Below, in pieces: positions 16,494 through 22,981 of a stretch of DNA of 49,003 nucleotides; within the stretch, counting starts at the first letter, position 1; each line of letters starts with the position of its first letter. The position numbers and the translations under genes are program-made. Below the pieces are notes generated by a model. It did no database searches. It was given only the letters and a program-made list of their open reading frames with translations, and was not told the origin of the DNA. The stretch comes from Methylobacterium sp. WSM2598 (GTDB lineage: Bacteria; Pseudomonadota; Alphaproteobacteria; Rhizobiales; Beijerinckiaceae). The stretch spans positions 1,121,119-1,170,121 of the forward strand of contig NZ_KB900609.1 in NCBI RefSeq assembly GCF_000379105.1. Reading direction: 5' to 3'.

Positions 16494-17990
16494 ATGTCCT
16501 CCCCGGTGTTCTCCCTCGAGGCCCTCGTCTCGGCACCGATCTCGGTCGACGCGATGCGGGCGAAACTGCAGGAGGGCGGCTGCTCGTCCACGTCCTGCGG
16601 CTCCTCGGCCAAGCCGGACGAGATGCCCGAGGACGTCTGGGACAAGATCAAGGATCATCCCTGCTACTCGGAAGAGGCGCATCACTACTTCGCCCGCATG
16701 CACGTCGCGGTGGCGCCGGCCTGCAACATCCAGTGCAATTACTGCAATCGCAAGTACGATTGCGCCAACGAGAGCCGGCCCGGCGTGGTGTCGGAGAAGC
16801 TCACGCCGGACCAGGCCCTGCGCAAGGTGGTGACGGTGGCCAACGAGGTGCCGCAGCTGTCGGTGCTCGGCATCGCCGGCCCCGGCGACAGCTGCTACGA
16901 TTGGAAGAAGACCAAGGCCACCTTCGACGCGGTGTCCCGGGAGATCCCCGACATCAAGCTCTGCCTCTCCACCAACGGGCTCGCCCTGCCCGACCACGTC
17001 GACGAGATCGCCGAGATGAACGTCGATCACGTCACGGTGACCATCAACATGGTCGATCCGGAGATCGGGGCGAAGATCTATCCCTGGATCTTCCACCAGC
17101 ACAAGCGCTACACGGGCGTCGAGGCCGCCCGCATCCTGCACGAGCGGCAGATGCTGAGCCTGGAGATGCTGCGCGACCGCGGCATCCTGGTGAAGGTGAA
17201 CTCGGTCATGATCCCCGGGATCAACGACGAGCACCTGCTCGACGTGAACGCGTGGGTGAAGGAGCGGGGCGCCTTCCTGCACAACGTGATGCCGCTGATC
17301 TCGGCGCCCGAGCACGGCACGCATTTCGGCCTGACCGGCCAGCGCGGCCCGACCGCCATGGAGCTGAAGGCCCTGCAGGACAAGCTGGAGGGCGGCGCCA
17401 AGCTGATGCGCCACTGCCGCCAGTGCCGGGCCGACGCGGTCGGGCTCCTCGGCGAGGATCGCGGCCAGGAATTCACCCTCGACCAGCTGCCCGCGCAGAT
17501 CCGCTACGATCCGAGCAAGCGCGCCGCCTACCGGGAGGTCGTGGCGCACGAGCGCGGCGACCACCAGGTCAACAAGCAGGCCGTGGTGGCGCAGCTCAGG
17601 GCGCTCGGGGCGGAGCAGACGCTCCTCGTCGCGGTCGCCACCAAGGGCGGCGGCCGGATCAACGAGCATTTCGGCCACGCCAAGGAGTTCCAGGTCTACG
17701 AGGCGGGCCCGGGCGGCGTGACCTTCGTCGGCCACCGCAAGGTCGACTCCTACTGCCTGGGCGGATTCGGCGAGGACGCGACGCTCGACGGCGTAATCGC
17801 CGCGCTGGAGGGGGTCGAGGTCGTCCTCTGCGCCAAGATCGGCGATTGCCCGAAGGAGAGCCTGGAGGCCGCCGGCATCCGCGCCACCGACCGCTACGCC
17901 CTCGACTACATCGAGGCGGCGATCGGCGCGGTCTACGCGGAGCAGTTCGGCCGCCGCGTCACCGACGCGCCGCTGATGCTCTCGGCCTGA
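16494..17990 (+). CDS. nifB: Nitrogenase cofactor biosynthesis protein NifB
   Basis: 498 residues. NifB is a radical SAM enzyme that fuses Fe-S clusters and inserts the central carbide to make NifB-co, the precursor of FeMo-co. The radical SAM cysteines are C77, C81 and C84 (ACNIQCNYC). N-terminal cysteines C30 and C35 precede them, and C-terminal to the barrel is a NifX/NafY-like domain (from about residue 380, LLVAVATKGGGRINEHFGHA). Length is normal for the two-domain proteobacterial form. It is the first gene of a NifA/sigma-54-driven operon with fdxN, the LRV protein, nifZ, nifT and the SIR2-like gene. Confidence 0.98.
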   Translation: MSSPVFSLEALVSAPISVDAMRAKLQEGGCSSTSCGSSAKPDEMPEDVWDKIKDHPCYSEEAHHYFARMHVAVAPACNIQCNYCNRKYDCANESRPGVVSEKLTPDQALRKVVTVANEVPQLSVLGIAGPGDSCYDWKKTKATFDAVSREIPDIKLCLSTNGLALPDHVDEIAEMNVDHVTVTINMVDPEIGAKIYPWIFHQHKRYTGVEAARILHERQMLSLEMLRDRGILVKVNSVMIPGINDEHLLDVNAWVKERGAFLHNVMPLISAPEHGTHFGLTGQRGPTAMELKALQDKLEGGAKLMRHCRQCRADAVGLLGEDRGQEFTLDQLPAQIRYDPSKRAAYREVVAHERGDHQVNKQAVVAQLRALGAEQTLLVAVATKGGGRINEHFGHAKEFQVYEAGPGGVTFVGHRKVDSYCLGGFGEDATLDGVIAALEGVEVVLCAKIGDCPKESLEAAGIRATDRYALDYIEAAIGAVYAEQFGRRVTDAPLMLSA

Positions 17991-18089
17991 CGCGGCGCCC
18001 GGCGCGGGGCCGCCCGCGCCGTCCCCGTCTCCCCTCGCCCTCCCCTCTTCCCCGCCGGGCGCGCCCGGCCCTTCCACCAGGAGACCGCC

Positions 18090-18296
18090 ATGGCCCTCAA
18101 GATCATCGCCTCGCAATGCACCGTCTGCGGCGCCTGCGAATTCGAATGCCCCAACAGCGCCATCCGCATGAAGGGCGACATCTACATCGTCGATCCCAAG
18201 AAGTGCACGGAATGCGACGGCCAGTTCGACGAGCCGCAATGCGCGGCGGTCTGCCCGGTGCCGAACACCTGCGTCAAGGCCGCCCCGGCGGCCTGA
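18090..18296 (+). CDS. fdxN: 2[4Fe-4S] ferredoxin FdxN
   Basis: 68 residues with the two cluster motifs C10-x2-C13-x2-C16-x3-C20 and C39-x2-C42-x8-C51-x3-C55 (plus C61). The longer spacing in the second motif is typical of nif-linked ferredoxins. It is placed directly after nifB as in other diazotrophs, where FdxN is implicated in supplying electrons for NifB or for nitrogenase. AGGAG lies upstream of the ATG. Confidence 0.95.
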   Translation: MALKIIASQCTVCGACEFECPNSAIRMKGDIYIVDPKKCTECDGQFDEPQCAAVCPVPNTCVKAAPAA

Positions 18297-18336
18297 GCGG
18301 GCCGCCGGGCGGGTCTGCCGGGCGTCGCGGGTCCGT

Positions 18337-18368
18337 CACCCTCGCCCTCACCCTCGCCCTCACCCTCG
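18337..18368 (+). repeat. 12-bp tandem repeat in the fdxN-LRV spacer
   Basis: CACCCTCGCCCT occurs twice in tandem (18337-18348, 18349-18360), followed by a partial third copy. It lies in the noncoding spacer of about 170 bases between fdxN and the LRV gene. No function is evident. Confidence 0.7.
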
Positions 18369-18464
18369 GCGACGCGGGCGCGGCGGACGCTCCGGCGCGG
18401 GATGCGCCAAAGCAGAACGGCATGGGGCAATTCTGCTTGGTCTCTTCATGCCAAGGAGGCGGCG

Positions 18465-19217
18465 ATGGCGGGCGGAGCCGAGCCGGGTCCCGAGGCGCTC
18501 GACTGGCAGGGCCGGCCGCTGCGCTGCCAGGATTGCCCCCACGAGGATCTCCAGGCCGAGGGGCGCTGCGACCTCGGCCGGGCCTGCGTGCTCGACCGGC
18601 GGGGGAAGCGCATCGACCGCTTCTTCTCCCGCAACCCGGACCTCGCGGCGGCCTATCTCGACCACCCGTATTTCGAGGTGCGCACGCTGGCGGCCAAGCA
18701 CGCGAGCGTGTTCCTGATCGGGCGGCTGCGGGACGACCCGGAGCCGGAGGTGCGCGCGATGGTGGCCTTCCGGCTGCCGCTCGCCCGGGCCGGTTCCATG
18801 CGGGAGGATCCCGACCGGCGGGTGCGGATGGCGGTGGCGCAGCGGCTCTCGGGCCGGGACCTCGTGCCCCTGCTCGGCGACGCGGACTACGCGGTGCGGC
18901 TCGCGGCGGCCCGCCGGGCGCCGCCGGCCGCGCTCCTGCTGCTCGCCCGCGACCCCGAGGCCGAGGTGCGGCGCGCGGCAGCCGCGCGGGTCGTGCCCGA
19001 GGCGCTGATGGCCTTCGCGGCCGATCCCGACCCGCTGGTGCGGCGCGCGGCGGCCGAGCGGCTGCCTGCGCCCCGCCTCGTCGCGCTGATCCGCGACCCC
19101 GACATGCGCGTGCGCCACGCGGTGGCCGAGCGCATCGATCCTCGGCACCTCGCGCCGCTCCTCGCGGACGAGGTGCCGGCCATCCGCGAGACGGCGTCCC
19201 GCCGCCTCGCCGAGTGA
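18465..19217 (+). CDS. Leucine-rich-repeat-variant (LRV) Fe-S protein, nif-associated
   Basis: 250 residues, ATG at 18465 with AAGGAGG upstream. The N-terminus holds four cysteines (C21-x2-C24-x10-C35-x5-C41), the expected 4Fe-4S site. From about residue 60 come roughly 24-residue repeats with the pattern RRLAADPDPxVRRAAAxR (for example FAADPDPLVRRAAAERLP), which form an LRV solenoid. This matches the LRV protein known near nifB in Azotobacter vinelandii, whose function is not established. It probably aids NifB or cofactor assembly by protein contact. Its TGA stop is the start of repeat copy C. Confidence 0.9.
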   Translation: MAGGAEPGPEALDWQGRPLRCQDCPHEDLQAEGRCDLGRACVLDRRGKRIDRFFSRNPDLAAAYLDHPYFEVRTLAAKHASVFLIGRLRDDPEPEVRAMVAFRLPLARAGSMREDPDRRVRMAVAQRLSGRDLVPLLGDADYAVRLAAARRAPPAALLLLARDPEAEVRRAAAARVVPEALMAFAADPDPLVRRAAAERLPAPRLVALIRDPDMRVRHAVAERIDPRHLAPLLADEVPAIRETASRRLAE

Positions 19218-19317
19218 TCCGGGACCCGGTTGATCCAAGCGGATCCCGGATCGCGCGCCCGCGCGGCGCCTGAGCGAAGCCCGATTCCGCCATCCCGACG
19301 GGATCGAGCGGATGGGG
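19215..19317 (+). repeat. Dispersed repeat, copy C, inside the nif operon
   Basis: It begins at the TGA stop of the LRV gene and ends about 15 bases before nifZ, so it makes up nearly the whole intergenic spacer. Arms GATCCGGGACCCG and CGGATCCCGGATC pair with one mismatch. The tail is of the short type seen in copy A. As it lies inside an operon, its hairpin could attenuate or protect the nif transcript. Confidence 0.85.
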
Positions 19318-19332
19318 GATGAGGAGGAGAGC

Positions 19333-19656
19333 ATGGGACTGGGACGCGAGCAGGAGATCGAGATCCGGCGGGAGCCCGCCTTCCGGCCCGGCGAGAAGGT
19401 CCGCGCGACCAAGCACGTCAAGAACGACGGCACCTATCCGCACAGGGAGATCGGCAAGACCCTGGTGCGCAAGGGCGACACCGGCTACGTGCGCGACATC
19501 GGGGTCTTCCTGCAGCAATTCTACATCTACGCGGTCGAGTGGGTCGACCGCGGCACCATCGTGGGCATGCGCGGCAAGGAGCTGGTCAGCCTCGACCGGC
19601 CGACGGCGTCCGGCGCCGCGCCGGCGCGCGCCGCCAGCGAGGAGGCCCGCCCGTGA
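19333..19656 (+). CDS. nifZ: NifZ
   Basis: 107 residues, ATG at 19333 with GAGGAGGAGA upstream; an in-frame ATG at 19312 lies near the repeat and is less likely. The signature FRPGEKVRATKHVKNDGTYP and then GDTGYVRDIGVFLQQFYIYAV is that of NifZ, a small protein needed for maturation of the second P-cluster pair of MoFe protein. Its stop overlaps the nifT start (GTGA). Confidence 0.95.
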   Translation: MGLGREQEIEIRREPAFRPGEKVRATKHVKNDGTYPHREIGKTLVRKGDTGYVRDIGVFLQQFYIYAVEWVDRGTIVGMRGKELVSLDRPTASGAAPARAASEEARP

Positions 19657-19871
19657 AGCTGATGATCCGCAGATCGCCCCGCGGCGGCCTCTCGGCCTAC
19701 GCGCCCAAGAAGGACCTGGAGGAGCCGATCGTCGCCATGGAGCACGACGCCCTCTGGGGCGGCTGGGTGCGGCTGAAGAACGGCTGGACCTTCGTGCTGC
19801 CGGCGCTGCCGGCCGAGACCCGCCTTCCGATCACCGTCAACGCCCGCAAGCTCGGCGACGAGGAGGAGTGA
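19653..19871 (+). CDS. nifT: NifT/FixU
   Basis: 72 residues starting at GTG 19653; the start overlaps the nifZ stop by four bases, so translation is probably coupled. The sequence (KLMIRRSPRGGLSAYAPKKD, then ALWGGWVRLKNGWTF and LPITVNARKLGDEEE) matches the NifT/FixU family, a small protein common in nif operons whose exact role is unknown. Confidence 0.93.
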   Translation: MKLMIRRSPRGGLSAYAPKKDLEEPIVAMEHDALWGGWVRLKNGWTFVLPALPAETRLPITVNARKLGDEEE

Positions 19872-19875
19872 CCCG

Positions 19876-20769
19876 ATGGACCCGTCGATCCAGGCGCCGC
19901 CCCCGCTCGCCGCGCCCCGCTCCCTCGCCGCGCCGGACGGCCTCGCGCCGCTGCGGGAGGCCGCGGCGCTGCTCGCGGACGACCGGCTCGTGCCCTATCT
20001 CGGGCCCGGCCTCCAGGCCGCCGCGGGCGCGGGCGGCACGGTGCCGCTGAGCCCGGAGGCGCTCGCGGCGGCGCTCGGCCAGCGGCAGGCGGCGCCGGGC
20101 CGGATCCGCACCAACCTCTGGGCCGTGGCGCAGTTCATCGAGCAGCGCCGCCACCGCCGCACCCTCGCCGCCTGGATGGCCGAGATCTTCGCGCCCCCGC
20201 TCGCCCCGACCCCGTTCCAGACCGCGCTGGCGGGGCGCGGCCTCGGGCTGATCGTCGACACCTGGTACGACGGCGCGCTGCGGGCGGCCTTCGCGGCGAG
20301 CGGCCGGACGGATTGGGGCGAGATCCAGGGCATCACCCGGGCCGGGGCGCATCGGGACGTCTGGACGCGGGGCTTCGACGCGGCCGGGACGCCGGTCGAC
20401 GAGGCGGCCTCGCGCGGCTGGGTCACTCTGCTCTACAAGCCCCACGGCGCCGCCCGCCCGCCGGGCCAGGCCCTGGTCGCCGACAGCGACTACGTCGAGG
20501 TGATGACCGAGATCGACATCCAGACGCCGATCCCGGTCGAGGTGCGCGCGCGGCGCGTGAGCCGGGGCTTCCTGTTCCTCGGCTGCCGCTTCCACGACCA
20601 GATGCTGCGGACCTATGCCCGCCAGATCATGAAGCGCTCGGCCGGGCCGCATTTCGCGGTGATGACCGGGGCGGACCTCACCCGCAACGAGCGGCGCTTC
20701 CTGGACGATGCCGGGATCACGCTGCTCGACCTGCCGCTCGCCCCGGCGCTGGAGCGGCTGGTCGGGTGA
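19876..20769 (+). CDS. SIR2-like domain protein in the nif operon
   Basis: 297 residues, ATG 4 bases after the nifT stop region with AGGAG inside the nifT end. The N-terminus has a Rossmann-type start (DDRLVPYLGPGLQAAAG), the centre IVDTWYDGALRAAFA, and late segments RGFLFLGCRFHDQMLRTYARQ and HFAVMTGADLTRNERRFL, the pattern of SIR2_2-type proteins. Unlike true sirtuins I see no zinc-binding Cys4, so deacetylase activity is not assured. It may bind or hydrolyse NAD. The operon position after nifB-fdxN-LRV-nifZ-nifT implies a nitrogenase-related role, which is not described to my knowledge. Confidence 0.75.
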   Translation: MDPSIQAPPPLAAPRSLAAPDGLAPLREAAALLADDRLVPYLGPGLQAAAGAGGTVPLSPEALAAALGQRQAAPGRIRTNLWAVAQFIEQRRHRRTLAAWMAEIFAPPLAPTPFQTALAGRGLGLIVDTWYDGALRAAFAASGRTDWGEIQGITRAGAHRDVWTRGFDAAGTPVDEAASRGWVTLLYKPHGAARPPGQALVADSDYVEVMTEIDIQTPIPVEVRARRVSRGFLFLGCRFHDQMLRTYARQIMKRSAGPHFAVMTGADLTRNERRFLDDAGITLLDLPLAPALERLVG

Positions 20770-20779
20770 GGCCCCGGCC

Positions 20780-20814
20780 GGGGCGCGGCCGCGGCGGCAT
20801 CGGGGCCGCGCCCC
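20780..20814. terminator. Hairpin terminator between the SIR2-like gene and the CBS-BON gene
   Basis: GGGGCGCGGCC (20780-20790) and GGCCGCGCCCC (20804-20814) pair perfectly over 11 bases. The element lies between convergent genes, so it could end both the nif operon and the CBS-BON transcript. No T-run follows. Confidence 0.6.
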
Positions 20815-20857
20815 CGCGCGGCCCCCGAGGGAGCCGCCCGGGCCGCCCGGGCCAGCC

Positions 20858-21583
20858 TCACAGCATCACCGGCTCCGCGCCCACCGTGCCGACGAAGGTG
20901 TGGTCGCGCACGGCCACGACGCCCGGGATGGTCTCGGCCGCCGTGACGAGGGCCTTCGCCTCGGCCTCGTGGCTCACCATGCCCCAGAGATGCACCACCC
21001 CGTCGAGCACCGTGACGTTGCTCTCGCCCTTCTCCGTCCAGGGCTGCCGGCCGAGTTCGGCGAGCAGCATGTCGCGGATGCGCTGATCGGTGAGATCGCG
21101 CGGGCTGCTCGGCTCGGGCGCCGCCGGGAGCAGGGTCGCCAGCGCCCGCACGAGGTCGCTGCGGGTCACGATCCCGACGAGCCGCTCGGGCAGGCCGGGC
21201 CGCGCCTCGACGATCGGCACGCGGCGGATGTGGCGGCGCTCCAGGATCTCCACGATCTCCGGCAGGGGCGTGTCCGGCGTCGCGGTGACGACCGGGCTCG
21301 CCATCACGTCCCGGACCGTGCGGCCATGGGCCTCCCGGTACTCATGGGCGAGGGTCTCGATCGAGGCGAAGAACCTCAGCCACGACGAGCGGCGGCGATC
21401 GGTCGCCAGTTCCGCCCGGTGCAGCAGGTCGCCCTCGCTCACGATTCCCACGAGGGCGCCCGACTCGTCGACCACGGGGGCCGCGCTGATCCGCTTCTCC
21501 ACGAAGATCCGGGCGAGCGCTCCCAGCGGCGTCTCGGGCCGCACGGTGAAGACGTCGCGGTGCATGATGTCGCGCGCGCGCAT
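20858..21583 (-). CDS. CBS-pair and BON-domain protein
   Basis: 241 residues. Two CBS domains (from MRARDIMHRDVFTVRPETPL, and from TVRDVMASPVVTATPDTPL) form an adenine-nucleotide sensing Bateman module. A C-terminal BON domain (from about residue 165, RIRDMLLAELGRQPW, ending VRDHTFVG) follows. The ATG at 21583 has GGAGG seven bases upstream; the open frame extends further but without a domain. It could be an energy-status sensor. A FixK-like box at 21744 lies in the divergent promoter region, so it may be induced at low oxygen. The target is unknown. Confidence 0.85.
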   Translation of the reverse strand: MRARDIMHRDVFTVRPETPLGALARIFVEKRISAAPVVDESGALVGIVSEGDLLHRAELATDRRRSSWLRFFASIETLAHEYREAHGRTVRDVMASPVVTATPDTPLPEIVEILERRHIRRVPIVEARPGLPERLVGIVTRSDLVRALATLLPAAPEPSSPRDLTDQRIRDMLLAELGRQPWTEKGESNVTVLDGVVHLWGMVSHEAEAKALVTAAETIPGVVAVRDHTFVGTVGAEPVML

Positions 21584-21743
21584 GGCATACCTCCGGCTTG
21601 AGCCAAGGTTGAACGACGCATCATTCGCCGAGACGGTCACCGGTTCGGCGGCAAACATGATGCGGTAACAAGACATCGGCCGAATTGCCCGATGCAATTC
21701 CGCTGAATTCCGACCATCCTGCGCCCCGATCGAGGCGGCCGGA

Positions 21744-21757
21744 TTGATCTCGCTCAA
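21744..21757. promoter_or_regulatory. FixK/FNR-type box upstream of the 21844 gene
   Basis: TTGA-TCTCGC-TCAA is a perfect TTGA-N6-TCAA palindrome, centred 93 bases upstream of the ATG at 21844 and about 167 bases upstream of the divergent CBS-BON start. Its spacing suits class II activation of the rightward gene with a leader of about 50 bases. Confidence 0.7.
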
Positions 21758-21843
21758 GGCCCCGGGCGGCGCGCCGGCCTGTGCTGGGGCGAGGAGGGCC
21801 CCGAGCGGCCGCCGGAACGGCCCGGCCCCCGAAGGAGGATGCC

Positions 21844-22236
21844 ATGCTCTCGACCATCACCCTGACGCTCGCCCGCTGCCCGGACTTCCCGGAAGGCAGC
21901 GCGGGGCGCGGCTACGAGATCGTCGCGCCCCTCGACGCCGACGGGCACCTCGACGCGGCGCAGTGGCAGGCGCGGCGCGACCATTGCCGGGTGCGCCGCT
22001 TCTGGACGGGAGAGCCCGACCGGCACGGCCGCCTGATCCACCGGGCGGGCGGGAGCGGGGGCGCCACCTGGCTGATCGACTACGACGACCGCAGCACGCA
22101 GGACGACGAGCCCGGCTACCGGCTCGGGTCCCACCGCTTCGTGGAGGGCGAGTACGTCTCGCTGCGGGATGCCGAGACGGAGGAGCTCCACACCTTCCGG
22201 GTCGCGCGCGTGGCCGCCCACGCCCGCGCCGCCTGA
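21844..22236 (+). CDS. Conserved hypothetical protein (130 aa)
   Basis: ATG at 21844 with GAAGGAGGA upstream. The sequence (MLSTITLTLARCPDFPEG, GRGYEIVAPLDADGHLD, then RFWTGEPDRHGRLIHRAGG and GYRLGSHRFVEGEYVSLRD) is intact and well-coded but no named family is recognised. It looks like a small soluble beta-rich protein. A FixK-like box at 21744 suggests oxygen-limited expression. Its TGA is the first triplet of repeat copy D. Confidence 0.75.
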   Translation: MLSTITLTLARCPDFPEGSAGRGYEIVAPLDADGHLDAAQWQARRDHCRVRRFWTGEPDRHGRLIHRAGGSGGATWLIDYDDRSTQDDEPGYRLGSHRFVEGEYVSLRDAETEELHTFRVARVAAHARAA

Positions 22237-22347
22237 TCCGGGACCCGCTTGATCGAAGCGGGTCCCGGATCACCAGCCCGCGCGGCGCCTGAGCGAAGCC
22301 GATATCCGCATCGCCGAAATCGGAGATGGCGAGGCCATCGATCGGAT
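22234..22347 (+). repeat. Dispersed repeat, copy D (perfect hairpin)
   Basis: It starts at the TGA stop of the preceding gene. The stem TGATCCGGGACCCGCTT pairs perfectly with AAGCGGGTCCCGGATCA around a 5-base loop, the best hairpin of the four copies. The core and long tail (GATGGCGAGGCCATC) are as in copy B. The convergent zeta-inhibitor gene ends 104 bases further on, so the repeat may end transcription. Confidence 0.88.
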
Positions 22348-22450
22348 GTCGCATGAATTCCCGGCGCGCGAGGGGCGGGTCCGGCCGCACCCGCCCCTCG
22401 GAGTCGATCCGCGTCCGCCTCCGTGCGGAGGCCGCGGCCTCGCGCGGACC

Positions 22451-22792
22451 CTACTGGCTCCCGTCGACCGCCTCGCCGACGATCAGCTCCGCCCGGGCGG
22501 TCGCGGCGCGGCGCTCCAGCTGGGCGCGCAGGCCGGGCAGCGCCTCGGCGGCGCCCGCCGCCGCGAGATCGGCCTGCAGGCGCGCGAGCACCTCCTCGTC
22601 CGTGGCCAGCACGCTGCCGCCCACGAAGGCGGCGACGTAGGACTCGGCCGTCGCGCCGTCGAGGCGCATCCGCCCGGCGGCCCATCCCGCCAGCAGCCGG
22701 TTGCGATGCGCGCGCTCCCGGAACCGCACCTCCTCGGCATGGGCGAATTCCTGCTCGAACATCGTCTCGCGCTCGTCGAAGATCGTGGTCAT
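22451..22792 (-). CDS. F1-ATPase inhibitor zeta subunit (DUF1476 family)
   Basis: 113 residues, starting MTTIFDERETMFEQEFAHAE, with the conserved RFRERAHRNRLLAGWAAGRMRL segment. This is the alphaproteobacterial zeta subunit, which inhibits ATP hydrolysis by the F1 motor, its N-terminal helix acting like mitochondrial IF1. The length is normal. The ATG at 22792 has GGGAG upstream. Confidence 0.9.
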   Translation of the reverse strand: MTTIFDERETMFEQEFAHAEEVRFRERAHRNRLLAGWAAGRMRLDGATAESYVAAFVGGSVLATDEEVLARLQADLAAAGAAEALPGLRAQLERRAATARAELIVGEAVDGSQ

Positions 22793-22871
22793 CGGCGTTC
22801 TCCCTCGCTCCCCGAAACTTGATCGCCTCGGCGTCTCCCCGGAAATGTGGCGCGCCGGCCCCTGGAGGTCT

Positions 22872-22885
22872 TTGTGCCTGATCAA
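22872..22885 (+). promoter_or_regulatory. FixK-like box upstream of the P-type ATPase
   Basis: TTGTG-CCTG-ATCAA matches TTGAT-N4-ATCAA at eight of ten positions, with a perfect right half. It is centred about 103 bases upstream of the ATG at 22982. Confidence 0.5.
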
Positions 22886-22981
22886 TCGCCCGAGGCGGGC
22901 GGTCTTGACACGGATCATGGCCCGCCCTCCCGGAACCGGGCTGATGGGGCGGACCGCGCGGGGCGCGGGCGAGGGCAAGCC

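Noticed and set aside
18337..18368. CACCCTCGCCCT tandem repeat as a protein-binding array
   Set aside because: Only two and a half units and no sign of conservation; simple slippage is enough.
18401..18446. Possible sigma-54 promoter before the LRV gene (GGGGCAATTCTGCTT)
   Set aside because: No GG-N10-GC spacing can be made; the gene is probably read from the nifB promoter.
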